A stretch of 64,000 bases of DNA from Micromonospora saelicesensis (GCF_900091575.1 NZ_FMCR01000006.1:186001-250000); one strand, 5' to 3'. Positions 1 through 7,820 are shown, counted from the stretch's first letter. Numbers and translations are program-made. The notes: generated by a model from the sequence alone, not told the origin.

Positions 1-509
1 AGGTGATCGAGCGGGTCGGGCTGGCCGACAAGGCGAAGGCCCGGACGCACACCCTCTCCGGGGGGCAGAAGCGCCGCCTGGACGTGGCCCTGGGCATCAT
101 CGGCCGTCCCGAGCTGCTCTTCCTCGACGAGCCGACCACCGGTTTCGACCCGGAGGCCCGCCGTGAGTTCTGGGAGCTGATCCGCGACCTCGCCGCGGCC
201 GGCACCACAATCGTGCTCACCACCCACTACCTGGACGAGGCCGAGGCCCTCGCCGACCGGGTCGGCGTGATCGCCGGCGGCCGGCTGGTCGAGGTCGCCG
301 CTCCCAATCGGCTGGGCAATCGGCAGGAGGCCCTCGCGACGGTCTCCTGGCGTACCCCGGAAGGGACGCTGGAAAGCGCGCAGAGCGCGACGCCGACGGC
401 CTTCGTGGCCGACCTCGCCGCGCGCTACGGCGGCGAGGTCCCCGGGCTCACGGTGACCCGGCCGACTCTGGAGGACGTCTACCTCACCATGATCGGACAC
501 GCGCGATGA
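1..509 (+). CDS. ABC transporter ATP-binding protein, C-terminal part (5' end outside window)
   Basis: This is the second half of an ABC ATPase of the drug/antibiotic exporter (DrrA-like) type; the Walker A part lies upstream of the window. The visible part has the signature LSGGQKRRLDVA at about residues 18-29, Walker B LLFLDEPTTGFDP at about 38-50, and the switch histidine in TTHYLDEAEA near residue 75. The C-terminal tail of about 80 residues is typical of ABC-2 exporter ATPases. The stop codon overlaps the start of the permease gene in ATGA, so the two are translationally coupled and presumably form one exporter in the cytoplasmic membrane. Substrate unknown. Confidence 0.93.
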   Translation, partial: VIERVGLADKAKARTHTLSGGQKRRLDVALGIIGRPELLFLDEPTTGFDPEARREFWELIRDLAAAGTTIVLTTHYLDEAEALADRVGVIAGGRLVEVAAPNRLGNRQEALATVSWRTPEGTLESAQSATPTAFVADLAARYGGEVPGLTVTRPTLEDVYLTMIGHAR

Positions 510-1351
510 CGACCACGACGAAGCCGGCGACGCCGGTCACCGCGACCCGCGGCCGGCGGCCGGGTGCCGGCGCGCTCGCCCTGCGCCAGGGCCGACTGGA
601 GATCACCCAGTTCCTGCGCAGCCGGGAGTCGGTGGTCTTCACGATGGGCTTCCCCATCATCATGATCCTGATCTTCGCGTCGATCTTCGACGGCACGATC
701 GGCGGCGGGGTCAAGTTCACCCAGTACTTCATCACCGGCATGATCGCCACCGGCCTGATGACTGTGAGCTTCCAGAACCTCGGCATCTGGATCCCGATCG
801 AGCGGGACCGGGGCGTGCTCAAGCGCTACCGGGGCACGCCGATGCCGAAGTGGGTCTGGTTCGCCGGCAAAGTGATCATGGTGGTGGCGATCGGGATCGC
901 CGAGACGGTGCTGCTGCTGGCCGTCGCGGTGGCGCTGTTCGACCTGGACCTGCCGGGCACCGCCGCGAAGTGGTTCACCTTCGGCTGGGTCGCCGTGCTC
1001 GGGGTGACCGCGTGCACCCTGTGCGGCATCGCGATCTCGTCGCTGGCCCGCACCGCCCGCAGCGGCTCGGCGGTGGTCACTCCGGTGGCCCTGGTGCTCC
1101 AGTTCATCTCCGGGGTGTTCTTCGTCTTCACCGACCTGCCCACCTGGATGCAGCAGGTGGCGGCGGTTTTCCCGCTCAAGTGGATGTGCCAGGGGCTGCG
1201 GTCGGTGTTCCTGCCGGAGAGCTTCGGCGCCCAGGAGCCGGGTGGCTCGTTCGAGCTGGGCCGGGTGGCGGTGGTGCTGGCCCTGTGGTGCGTGATCGGC
1301 GTGGTGCTCTGCCTGACCACCTTCCGCTGGACCACCAAGCGCGACGGCTGA
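506..1351 (+). CDS. ABC-2 type transporter permease
   Basis: A 281-residue integral membrane protein with about six hydrophobic segments, starting after a basic, polar N-terminus of about 40 residues. The first segment, near residues 45-65, contains SVVFTMGFPIIMILIFASIF. Layout and the short sixth segment at the C-terminus fit the ABC-2 (DrrB/NodJ) permease family. It overlaps the upstream ATPase gene by 4 nt, giving a two-gene exporter of one ATPase and one half-size permease that probably works as a dimer. What it exports cannot be read from the sequence. Confidence 0.92.
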   Translation: MTTTTKPATPVTATRGRRPGAGALALRQGRLEITQFLRSRESVVFTMGFPIIMILIFASIFDGTIGGGVKFTQYFITGMIATGLMTVSFQNLGIWIPIERDRGVLKRYRGTPMPKWVWFAGKVIMVVAIGIAETVLLLAVAVALFDLDLPGTAAKWFTFGWVAVLGVTACTLCGIAISSLARTARSGSAVVTPVALVLQFISGVFFVFTDLPTWMQQVAAVFPLKWMCQGLRSVFLPESFGAQEPGGSFELGRVAVVLALWCVIGVVLCLTTFRWTTKRDG

Positions 1352-1387
1352 CCCCTTTCCGGGGCCCCCGATCCGCCCCGGGGCTGC

Positions 1388-1393
1388 CAGACT
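1388..1393 (+). promoter_or_regulatory. Probable -10 element for a leaderless transcript of the esterase gene
   Basis: The hexamer CAGACT sits six bases before the ATG at 1400, and no Shine-Dalgarno sequence is visible. That spacing puts transcription start at or next to the start codon, as in leaderless actinobacterial genes. No clear -35 was found. Confidence 0.4.
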
Positions 1394-1399
1394 CTGACG

Positions 1400-2212
1400 A
1401 TGGCCGCTCGACCGACCCGGCGCGGGCTCCTGCTGGCGGGGGCAGGGGCGACGGCGCTGGCGGTCGGGGTCGGCTGGACGGCCCGCGACCTGATCCGCCC
1501 GTCGCCGACGCGACCCGTCCCCCCGGACGCGCCGGCCGGCGACGAGCGACTGGTCAGCCGCCCGTCCGCCGCACGTGGCCGCTCGGTCGACTTCTACACC
1601 GCCGTCCCGGACGGGCACGGCGACGGTCAGGGGTTGCCGGTCTGCCTGGTGCTGCACGGCGCGTCCACGACCGCACGGGACTTTCCCGGGCTCGGCCTGG
1701 GGCGCTTCCTGACCGACGCGGTGCGTCGTGGTGCGCCGCCGTTCGTGCTCGCCGGAGCGACCGGCGACCGCCTCTCCTGGCGCCCCGCCGGCCGGGACGA
1801 CCCGCAGCGGATGGTGCGTGAGGAGTTGCCGGCCTGGTGCGCCGAGCAGGGCTTCGACGCCACCCGACTGGCGGCCTGGGGCTGGTCCATGGGTGGCTTC
1901 GGCTCGCTGTTGCTCGCCGCCACCTGGCCGGGGCTGCTCCGGGCGGTGGCGGCGTTCTCCCCCGCCGTGGCGCCCGGTGATGCCGTCTTCGCGGGTGTCG
2001 ACCGGCTGCGCGGCACTCCGCTGGGCCTCTGGTGCGGTCGCCAGGACGATTTCCTCGTCGACGTGCAGGCGCTGGAGCGGGCCCTTCCCGAGCCGGCCGC
2101 CCGAGCTGAGTACGCCGACGGCGGGCACGACTTCCGGTACTGGGGCTCGGTCATACCCGGTGCCCTCGACTTCGTCGCGGCAGCGCTGGCCGCGCCGCCC
2201 GGCCCGACCTGA
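1400..2212 (+). CDS. Tat-signal alpha/beta hydrolase (putative esterase)
   Basis: A 270-residue putative secreted or membrane-anchored esterase. The N-terminus TRRGLLLAGAGATALAVG resembles a twin-arginine-type signal, although the motif is only partly canonical. The body is an esterase-type alpha/beta hydrolase: PVCLVLHGAST at about 76-86 supplies the oxyanion region, the nucleophile elbow is GWSMGGFG at about 160-167, LWCGRQDDFL near 210 carries the probable acid, and GGHDFRYW near 240 the catalytic His. It resembles S-formylglutathione-hydrolase or mycolyl-esterase-like folds. The gene stands alone behind the ABC transporter and ends at a convergent hairpin. Natural substrate unknown. Confidence 0.8.
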   Translation: MAARPTRRGLLLAGAGATALAVGVGWTARDLIRPSPTRPVPPDAPAGDERLVSRPSAARGRSVDFYTAVPDGHGDGQGLPVCLVLHGASTTARDFPGLGLGRFLTDAVRRGAPPFVLAGATGDRLSWRPAGRDDPQRMVREELPAWCAEQGFDATRLAAWGWSMGGFGSLLLAATWPGLLRAVAAFSPAVAPGDAVFAGVDRLRGTPLGLWCGRQDDFLVDVQALERALPEPAARAEYADGGHDFRYWGSVIPGALDFVAAALAAPPGPT

Positions 2213-2217
2213 ACTGA

Positions 2218-2246
2218 CCGTGGGGCCCGCGAACGGGCCCCCACGG
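2218..2246. terminator. Bidirectional hairpin between convergent genes
   Basis: A 12/13-base GC stem (2218-2229 with 2234-2246, one bulge) and a 4-base loop fill the gap between the esterase stop and the 3' end of the acyl-CoA dehydrogenase gene. There is no T-run, as is common in GC-rich actinomycetes. Confidence 0.65.
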
Positions 2247-2255
2247 CTGCCGGTC

Positions 2256-3104
2256 TCAGTAGGTGTAGAAACCCTTGCCGGTCTTGCGGCCCAGGTCGCC
2301 GGCGGTGACCATCCGCTGGAGCAGCTCCGGCGGGAAGAACTTCTCGTCGGCGGTGTCGGTGTAGATGTTCTTCGAGGCGTGCAGCAGCACGTCCACGCCG
2401 GTCAGGTCGGTGGTGGCCAGCGGGCCCATCGCGTGCCCGAAGCCCAGCCGGCAGGCGGTGTCCAGGTCCTCGGCGGACACCACCCCGGACTCGACCAGCT
2501 TGACCGCCTCCACCACAAGGGCGGAGATCAACCGGGTGGTGACGAAGCCGGCGATGTCCCGGTTGACCACGACGACCGTCTTACCGATCTCCTCGGCGAA
2601 GACCCGCGCGGTGTCCAGCGTCGCGTCGCTGGTCTTGTAACCGCGCACCAGCTCGCAGAGCTGCATCATCGGCACCGGGGAGAAGAAGTGGGTGCCGACC
2701 ACCGCCTCGGGCCGCTCGGTCACCGCGGCGATCTGGGTGACCGGGATCGCCGAGGTGTTGGTGGCGAGCACCGCGTCCGACTTGCAGATCTTGTCCAGGG
2801 CGCGGAACACCTCGTGCTTGATCTCCAGGCGCTCGAAGACCGCCTCGACCACGATGTCCGCGTCCGCCGCCGCCTCCAGGTCGGTGGTCGGGGTGATCCG
2901 AGCCAGCGTCGCCTCGACCTCGGACGCCTCGATCCTGCCCTTCTCGGCGAACTTCTCCAGTGACTTCCGAATGCCGCCCAGACCCCGGGTGGTAGCCGCG
3001 TCGTCCAGGTCGCGCAGCGTCACCTGCCAGCCCGCCTGCGCCGCCACCTGGGCGATGCCGGAACCCATCAACCCGGCCCCGACGACCGCGAGTCGACCCG
3101 CCAT
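2256..3104 (-). CDS. 3-hydroxyacyl-CoA (3-hydroxybutyryl-CoA) dehydrogenase
   Basis: A 282-residue protein of the FadB2/Hbd type, which oxidises or reduces 3-hydroxybutyryl-CoA/acetoacetyl-CoA with NAD(P). The Rossmann motif VVGAGLMGSGIAQ is at residues 7-19. The catalytic His is in VVGTHFFSPVPMM near residue 136, preceded by the conserved ATNTSAIPVTQI, and the C-terminal dimer domain has FGHAMGPLATTDLTGVD. Length is normal for the stand-alone family (about 280-290). It could serve butyrate or polyhydroxyalkanoate metabolism or fatty-acid oxidation. It follows murA on the same strand after about 95 nt, so it may be co-transcribed, but no functional link is evident. Confidence 0.93.
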   Translation of the reverse strand: MAGRLAVVGAGLMGSGIAQVAAQAGWQVTLRDLDDAATTRGLGGIRKSLEKFAEKGRIEASEVEATLARITPTTDLEAAADADIVVEAVFERLEIKHEVFRALDKICKSDAVLATNTSAIPVTQIAAVTERPEAVVGTHFFSPVPMMQLCELVRGYKTSDATLDTARVFAEEIGKTVVVVNRDIAGFVTTRLISALVVEAVKLVESGVVSAEDLDTACRLGFGHAMGPLATTDLTGVDVLLHASKNIYTDTADEKFFPPELLQRMVTAGDLGRKTGKGFYTY

Positions 3105-3199
3105 CTGCTTCTCCCTCGCTGCGATTGAGTGCCTGCCTGCACCCTAGTCGGCGAGCCTGAACGATGGCTAAGTGGCGGTCGGGCCGGGTCGTGGGGGCC

Positions 3200-4642
3200 T
3201 CAGATCTCCAGTGCCGGCTCCTCCGGCGTGGTGCCCCGCTCGACCGCCACCCCGAGCGCACGCAGGTCGGCCACGAAGTCCGGGTAGCCCCGATCGACGT
3301 GGTGCACGTGGGAGACCTCGGTGACCCCCTCCGCGCAGAGTCCGGCGATGATCAACCCTGCGCCGGCCCGGATGTCGGTGGCCCGCACCGGGGCGCCGGA
3401 GAGCCGCTCCCGGCCCCGGACCACCGCGTGATGCCCGTCGGTCTTGATGTCCGCGCCGAGCCGCATCATCTCGTTGGCGAACATGAACCGGCCGTCGAAG
3501 ATGTTCTCGGTGATCAGGGAGGCGCCGTCGCTGACGGCCGCCAGCCCGATCGCCATCGGCAGCAGGTCGGTGGCGAAGCCGGGGTACGGCAGCGTCACCA
3601 CGTCGACCGCCCGGGGCCGCTCGTCCATCCGTACGCGGAAGCCGTCTCCCCTGGTCTCCACCAGCCCGCCGGCGGCCACCACCTTGTCCAGGGCGACCTC
3701 CAGGAAGGCCGGGTCCAGCCCGGTCACCGTCACGTCGCCCCGGGTCATCGCCGCGCCGAACGCCCACGTGCCGGCGACGATCCGGTCCCCCACCGTGGCG
3801 TGGCGCACCGGACGCAGACCGGGCACACCGGTGATGCGCAACGTCGTCGTGCCCGCACCGACGATGCGCGCGCCCATCTGGTTGAGCATCGTGCAGATGT
3901 CGACGATCTCCGGCTCCCGGGCCGCGTTGTCGATCATCGTGGTGCCCTGGGCCAGCACCGCCGCCATCACCAGGTTCTCAGTCGCGCCGACGCTGGGGAA
4001 ATCCAGCACGATGTCCGCGCCACGCAGCCCGTGCGGGGCGGAGGCGATGACGAACCCGTGCTCGCCGGAGATCTCCGCGCCCATCCGGGTCAGCCCGGAG
4101 ATGTGCATGTCCAACCCCCGCGACCCGATCGCGTCGCCGCCGGGATGGGCCACCCGCACGTACCCCCGACGAGCCAGCAACGGGCCGAGCACGCAGATCG
4201 ACGCGCGCAACCGCCGGACCAGGTCGTAGTCGGCCTCCGCGCCCGGCTGCTCGGGTACGTCGATCGTCACCGACCGGGACCGGGCCACACCGCCACGGGC
4301 GACCATCGGGTCGACGGGGTCGTCCGCGTCGAACTGGACGTCGCAGCCCAGCCGACGCAGCACCTCTCCCATGATCGCGATGTCGGTGATCCGGGGGACG
4401 TTGGTGATCACACTGCGGCCCGGCGCGAGCAGCGCGGCAGCCATCAGCTTCAACGCGGAGTTCTTGGCACCGACCACGTGCACGGTGCCGGACAACCGGG
4501 CGTCACCGCGTACCCGGATGACGTCGACATCGTTGACCGCCGAATCGCCGGCGTCGCCGGGGCCCACCGCCACCGGCCAGCCGGCGGTGCTGTCCGGCCG
4601 CGCCGGGATCGTCAGGTCGGGAATCCGTAGGCTGTGCGTCAT
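3200..4642 (-). CDS. murA: UDP-N-acetylglucosamine 1-carboxyvinyltransferase MurA, Cys-to-Asp type
   Basis: MurA transfers enolpyruvate from PEP to UDP-GlcNAc, the first committed step of peptidoglycan synthesis. Family landmarks: VVGAKNSALKLMAAALL near the N-terminus, RASICVLGPLLARRG, DNAAREPEIVD, and HVDRGYPDF at the end. The active-site loop reads HPGGDAIGSRGLDMHI, with Asp (codon 4135-4133) where E. coli has the fosfomycin-alkylated Cys115. The same exchange is known in Mycobacterium tuberculosis MurA and gives intrinsic fosfomycin resistance. The start is uncertain. The ATG at 4642 gives 480 residues and overlaps the divergent cobalamin adenosyltransferase start; an ATG at 4663 or GTGs at 4573/4567 are alternatives. 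Conserved sequence begins only at DVDVIRVRGDARL, so an internal start is plausible. Confidence 0.95.
   Translation of the reverse strand: MTHSLRIPDLTIPARPDSTAGWPVAVGPGDAGDSAVNDVDVIRVRGDARLSGTVHVVGAKNSALKLMAAALLAPGRSVITNVPRITDIAIMGEVLRRLGCDVQFDADDPVDPMVARGGVARSRSVTIDVPEQPGAEADYDLVRRLRASICVLGPLLARRGYVRVAHPGGDAIGSRGLDMHISGLTRMGAEISGEHGFVIASAPHGLRGADIVLDFPSVGATENLVMAAVLAQGTTMIDNAAREPEIVDICTMLNQMGARIVGAGTTTLRITGVPGLRPVRHATVGDRIVAGTWAFGAAMTRGDVTVTGLDPAFLEVALDKVVAAGGLVETRGDGFRVRMDERPRAVDVVTLPYPGFATDLLPMAIGLAAVSDGASLITENIFDGRFMFANEMMRLGADIKTDGHHAVVRGRERLSGAPVRATDIRAGAGLIIAGLCAEGVTEVSHVHHVDRGYPDFVADLRALGVAVERGTTPEEPALEI
4628..4633 (+). promoter_or_regulatory. Probable -10 element for leaderless cobalamin adenosyltransferase mRNA
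   Basis: TAGGCT lies seven bases before the ATG at 4641 and there is no Shine-Dalgarno sequence, so the transcript probably begins at or near the start codon. It lies inside the 5' coding part of the divergent murA frame. Confidence 0.45.
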
Positions 4643-5213
4643 GGCCGTCCACCTCACGCGCATCTACACCAAGGCCGGCGACGCCGGCATGACCAGGCTG
4701 AGCAACAACGAGCAGGTGCCGAAGACCGATCCACGGATCGCCGCGTACGCGGACGTCGACGAGTGCAACGCGGCGATCGGCGTCGCCCTCGCGCTGGGAA
4801 ACCTCGACGAGGAGCTTCGCGGCGTGCTGGGGTCGGTGCAGAACGACCTGTTCGACGTCGGCGCCGACCTGTCCACCCCGGTCGAGCCGGAACCGAAGTA
4901 CCCGCCGCTGCGGGTGACCGAGGAGTACGTCGAGCGCTTGGAGGGCTGGTGCGACGAGTACAACGCACGCCTGAGCAAGCTCGACTCCTTCATCCTCCCC
5001 GGCGGCACCGCAGGTGCGGCGCTGCTGCACGTGGCACGGACCGTCGCCCGGCGTGCCGAACGGGCAGCGTGGGCGCTGGTCAGCCACGATCCGGAACGAA
5101 CCAGCACGCTCCCGGCAAAGTATCTCAACCGGCTCTCCGATCTGCTCTTTATCCTGTCAAGAACGGCAAATCCGGCAGGAGACGTGCTATGGGTGCCGGG
5201 CGGCAAGCGCTGA
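4641..5213 (+). CDS. ATP:cob(I)alamin adenosyltransferase, PduO type
   Basis: A 190-residue cytoplasmic enzyme that transfers the 5'-deoxyadenosyl group of ATP to cob(I)alamin, making adenosylcobalamin for mutases and class II ribonucleotide reductases. Family motifs: IYTKAGDAGMTRL with the N-terminal ATP-binding lysine/threonine region at residues 7-19, YADVDECNAAIG at about 37-48, and FILPGGTAGAALLHVARTVARRAER at about 120-144, the signature helix with the ATP-binding Arg. Length is typical of PduO/MMAB. The ATG overlaps the alternative murA ATG within one CATG. It stands alone, with no other cobalamin gene in the window. Confidence 0.95.
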   Translation: MAVHLTRIYTKAGDAGMTRLSNNEQVPKTDPRIAAYADVDECNAAIGVALALGNLDEELRGVLGSVQNDLFDVGADLSTPVEPEPKYPPLRVTEEYVERLEGWCDEYNARLSKLDSFILPGGTAGAALLHVARTVARRAERAAWALVSHDPERTSTLPAKYLNRLSDLLFILSRTANPAGDVLWVPGGKR

Positions 5214-5314
5214 ACGTCGGCGCTCCGCACCACGTCGAGGTCTGGGTTCCCACTCTGCCCGCCACCACGCGTAGCCAGGGCTGACTCCTCGCGAGCCATG
5301 CCGACCAGCACCTA

Positions 5315-5392
5315 GACCGACTCGGGTTCCTTGATGTTGGGGTGTCCTGGTGATCGGGATGGCCCAACATCAAGAAACCCGTGTCGATCAAC
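5315..5392. repeat. REP-like palindromic element, copy A
   Basis: Two 27-base arms (5315-5341 and 5363-5389; three mismatches) flank a 21-base loop. The right end reads CCCGTGTCGATCAAC, matching the terminal motif of the element at 47086-47168. It lies between convergent genes (5213 and 5616), so it may also terminate transcription, but the shared ends suggest a dispersed family. Confidence 0.65.
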
Positions 5393-5516
5393 TGGACTGC
5401 TCGGCCGCCACGACGTGAGCGGGCAGCAGCCCGACCAGTGAGAAGGCGGGACCCAGGCTGCACGGGTAACGGCACATGAGAAATCCGCGCCGGAACGACG
5501 GACAGCGCCCGACGAA

Positions 5517-5592
5517 GGGTTTCCGGGGGAGCCCGCCCGGCGCAGGGATCAAGCCTGACCGCCCGGAGCCGGGCGGGCTCCCCCGGAAACCC
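5517..5592. repeat. Perfect 25-bp inverted repeat
   Basis: Arms 5517-5541 and 5568-5592 are perfectly complementary over 25 bases, with a 26-base loop, just before the end of the DUF2550 gene. With the element at 5315-5392 it fills most of the 402-base gap between two convergent genes; I see no coding sequence there. It may act as a bidirectional terminator or be another small dispersed palindrome. Confidence 0.7.
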
Positions 5593-5615
5593 AGAAGAGC
5601 AACTAAAAGCGAGCC

Positions 5616-6071
5616 TCAGGCAGCCGGCCAATCCTGGGAGGCCATACGTGGCGAGACCGCCCCCGGAGGGGCGGCCTCGAGCCAGGAGAGAAAACCGGTC
5701 ACGGTCGATCGCGCCATGGCGATCTCCACCGGTGCGTGGTTACTGGTACAGCGGAGGATCACCCAGTCGGCCGGCATGGAGAACCGTTCCTGACCTTCGG
5801 GCAACCGGCGGCGCTCCACGGCCAGCCCTTTGCGGGAGAGCACCCGCTTGGGTCGGATCGCGAAGCTGAACATCCGGTACCAGCGCAGCTCGTCACCGGC
5901 GAACCGGCCGAAGCCGGGCGACCAGCCGCGGCCGTCGAGCATGGTGGAGACCCGGACGCTGAGCCGGATGATGCCACCGCTGCGGGTGACGAGAGCTCGC
6001 CGGACGAAGAGGATCAGAAGCGCGCCGAGGATGACGACAACGCCGATTCCGAATCCTTCGACGATCTCCAT
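5616..6071 (-). CDS. DUF2550 family membrane protein
   Basis: A 151-residue protein with one N-terminal transmembrane helix (about residues 7-24, GFGIGVVVILGALLILFVRR) followed by a cytoplasmic domain containing GRGWSPGFGRFAGDELRWYRMFS and IRPKRVLSRKGL. This is the pattern of the actinobacterial DUF2550 family, usually found next to atpC in this phylum as here. Function is not established in the literature I know. The gene starts 12 bases after the atpC stop, so the two are probably co-transcribed from the atpC promoter. Confidence 0.85.
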   Translation of the reverse strand: MEIVEGFGIGVVVILGALLILFVRRALVTRSGGIIRLSVRVSTMLDGRGWSPGFGRFAGDELRWYRMFSFAIRPKRVLSRKGLAVERRRLPEGQERFSMPADWVILRCTSNHAPVEIAMARSTVTGFLSWLEAAPPGAVSPRMASQDWPAA

Positions 6072-6083
6072 CCCCGGTGTGGC

Positions 6084-6365
6084 TCAGCGGCTCTGTGCGG
6101 AGACCGGGGTTGCGCTCTCGGCCAGCACGGTGACACCGTCGGCGCTCACCGAGAGGAAGCCGCCGGCCACCTCGTAGGCGACCTGCTCGCCGCCGGCGAG
6201 CTTGATGCGTACCTGGCCGGGCTCGGCGAGTTGGCCGAGCAGCGGCGCGTGCCCCGGCAGGACACCGAGCTCGCCTTCGGTCGTCCGGGCGACGACCATC
6301 TCGGCGTCACCGGACCAGACCTTCTCCTCGACGGCGACGAGCTCGACGTGAAGCTGCTGTGCCAC
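6084..6365 (-). CDS. atpC: ATP synthase epsilon subunit, short form lacking the C-terminal helices
   Basis: Epsilon is part of the central stalk of F1 and binds gamma and the c-ring. This 93-residue protein contains only the N-terminal beta-sandwich (LHVELVAVEEKVWSGDAEMVV, GELGVLPGHAPLLGQL, GGFLSVSADGVTVLAE) and ends where the two C-terminal helices of longer homologues (about 120-140 residues) would begin. In other bacteria those helices can inhibit ATP hydrolysis, so this form should lack that brake; I infer this from length alone. The GTG start has a good ribosome site (AAGGAG, six bases away). Unusually, it is not adjacent to atpD: an LCP gene and a terminator intervene, and atpC has its own promoter. 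Confidence 0.93.
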   Translation of the reverse strand: MAQQLHVELVAVEEKVWSGDAEMVVARTTEGELGVLPGHAPLLGQLAEPGQVRIKLAGGEQVAYEVAGGFLSVSADGVTVLAESATPVSAQSR

Positions 6366-6398
6366 GCTGTCTCCTTGCTGCGGCTACGGATTGCCGAA

Positions 6399-6427
6399 AG
6401 TCTAGCCTGACGACGCGGCGCGCCCAA
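6399..6427 (-). promoter_or_regulatory. Promoter of atpC
   Basis: Reading the minus strand, TTGGGC (6427-6422), a 17-base spacer and TAGACT (6404-6399) form a near-consensus housekeeping promoter about 34 bases before the atpC GTG. It lies wholly in the 88-base gap after the LCP gene. Confidence 0.7.
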
Positions 6428-6453
6428 CGCGGGTGGGGACAACGCCGACCTGA

Positions 6454-7590
6454 CTACTTGGCCTTGTTGACGAATTCCGGGTGCTCCAGCAGGAACGGGT
6501 CGAGTTGCTCGTTGTGCAGAGCGGTGAAGAAGTCCGGAACACCTTCCTGGAACTGCTCGCCCAGGTACTTCTTACCATCGAAGACCCCGCCACCGGGCAG
6601 CTTGATCATCTCGATGGTGTTCGGGCGGATGTCCTTCAGGGCGAGCCCGAAGTCGACAACGCTGTTGCCCCGACCGTTGAAGATCAACGACTGCCCGGCG
6701 GCGCGGAGCACCTTGTCCAGCTTGATCGGGTTGGACACCACGTCGGCGCTGAACGCCTGGCCGACCATGGCCTTGACGAACTGCTGCTGGTGGCGCTGCC
6801 GGCCGTAGTCGGAATCCGGGACGCCGTTCTTCGGGTAGCGCTGCCGGACGTAGTCCAGCGCCTGCCACCCACTCAGGTGCCGGTTGCCCTTCTTGTAGAT
6901 CGCCTGCGGGCCGACGTAGCCCTCACCACGGGTGTTTCCCGGCCGCGGCTTGCCGTCCGGCTGCTTGTGCTCGGACTTCACGTCGCGCTCGATGTACATG
7001 TCGACACCGCCCATGGCGTCGACGATCTTCTGGAATCCGGTGAAGTTGATGATCGCGCCAGCGTCGAAGCGCTTGATGCCGGTGACGTTCTGCACTGTGG
7101 TGGCCAGCAACTCGAAGCCCCGTGCCGCGTCGGGGTTAGCCCCCGGCACCTTGCTGCCGAACGACATCGCAGCGTTGATCTTCGTGGTCTCGCCCGGGAA
7201 GTCGGCCTTCTTGAACGGCGGGATCGGCACGTAGAGGTCGCGAGGCAGCGAGAACAGGTAGGCCCGGTCCATCGAGGCCGGCACGTGCAGCACCATGATC
7301 GAGTCGGCCAGCGGCGCGGCCGTCGGCGTACGCGGGTCGATGCCGACGAGAAGGATGTTGAGCGGACCCTTGATCTCGCTCTTCTTCGCCTGGGCGCCCG
7401 CCGCCTGATCCCCGAAGAGGTCGGCCTTGCCGACAGCACCCTCGTAGCGGGCCATGAGCACCTCGGTGCCGACCAGCACGGCGCCGCTGAGCACGGTCAA
7501 CACGGTGCCGAACACCGTGCAGAGCCTGGCCCACCGCGGCACACCTCGCCAGATGGACGGCTTGCGGCCACTCTTGCCGGCCTTACCCAC
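6454..7590 (-). CDS. LytR-CpsA-Psr (LCP) family cell-wall glycopolymer ligase
   Basis: A 378-residue type II membrane protein: a basic cytoplasmic N-terminus, one transmembrane helix at about 22-44, and an extracytoplasmic LCP domain from about residue 77. LCP motifs are NILLVGID (78-85), LADSIMVLHV with Asp96, YLFSLPRDLYVPIP with Arg117/Asp118, TKINAA, and GHY-type residues replaced by HLSGWQALDYVRQRY near 245. Members transfer teichoic-acid-like or arabinogalactan polymers from a lipid carrier to peptidoglycan. The GTG start is preceded by CGGAG. The gene sits between atpD and atpC but is isolated from atpD by an intrinsic terminator, so it is an insertion into the ATP synthase cluster rather than an operon member. 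Confidence 0.92.
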   Translation of the reverse strand: MGKAGKSGRKPSIWRGVPRWARLCTVFGTVLTVLSGAVLVGTEVLMARYEGAVGKADLFGDQAAGAQAKKSEIKGPLNILLVGIDPRTPTAAPLADSIMVLHVPASMDRAYLFSLPRDLYVPIPPFKKADFPGETTKINAAMSFGSKVPGANPDAARGFELLATTVQNVTGIKRFDAGAIINFTGFQKIVDAMGGVDMYIERDVKSEHKQPDGKPRPGNTRGEGYVGPQAIYKKGNRHLSGWQALDYVRQRYPKNGVPDSDYGRQRHQQQFVKAMVGQAFSADVVSNPIKLDKVLRAAGQSLIFNGRGNSVVDFGLALKDIRPNTIEMIKLPGGGVFDGKKYLGEQFQEGVPDFFTALHNEQLDPFLLEHPEFVNKAK

Positions 7591-7760
7591 GAGCAGCTCC
7601 GTTCGTTACGCCCACGACGAGGAAGACGGGCGCACGTCGTCGAAAGGTTGCAAAGATCAACGCTCGTTCAGGTGAGCGCGGAACGAACCGTAGCTCGGGA
7701 CCCTCCGGAATGACGACCACGAGTAACGGACCGCGACGATGGTAAGACGCGAACATGAAC

Positions 7761-7795
7761 AAAAGACTGCCCCGGCATTGCCGGGGCAGTCTTTT
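7761..7795 (-). terminator. Intrinsic terminator after atpD
   Basis: A perfect 16-bp stem (7761-7776 with 7780-7795) with a three-base loop. On the minus strand it is followed by TTTTG at the stem base, the classic rho-independent form, 25 bases after the atpD stop. The A/T ends are symmetric, so it could work on either strand. Confidence 0.88.
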
Positions 7796-7820
7796 TGCTA
7801 CGGGTCGGACGAGAGCTGGG

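Noticed and set aside
4503..5087. A 194-codon minus-strand frame opposite the cobalamin adenosyltransferase
   Set aside because: The plus-strand protein is a clear PduO-type enzyme; the antisense frame has no recognisable features.
5214..5615. Possible cobalamin riboswitch near the adenosyltransferase
   Set aside because: The structured DNA lies downstream of the gene, consists of simple inverted repeats, and lacks a B12-box.
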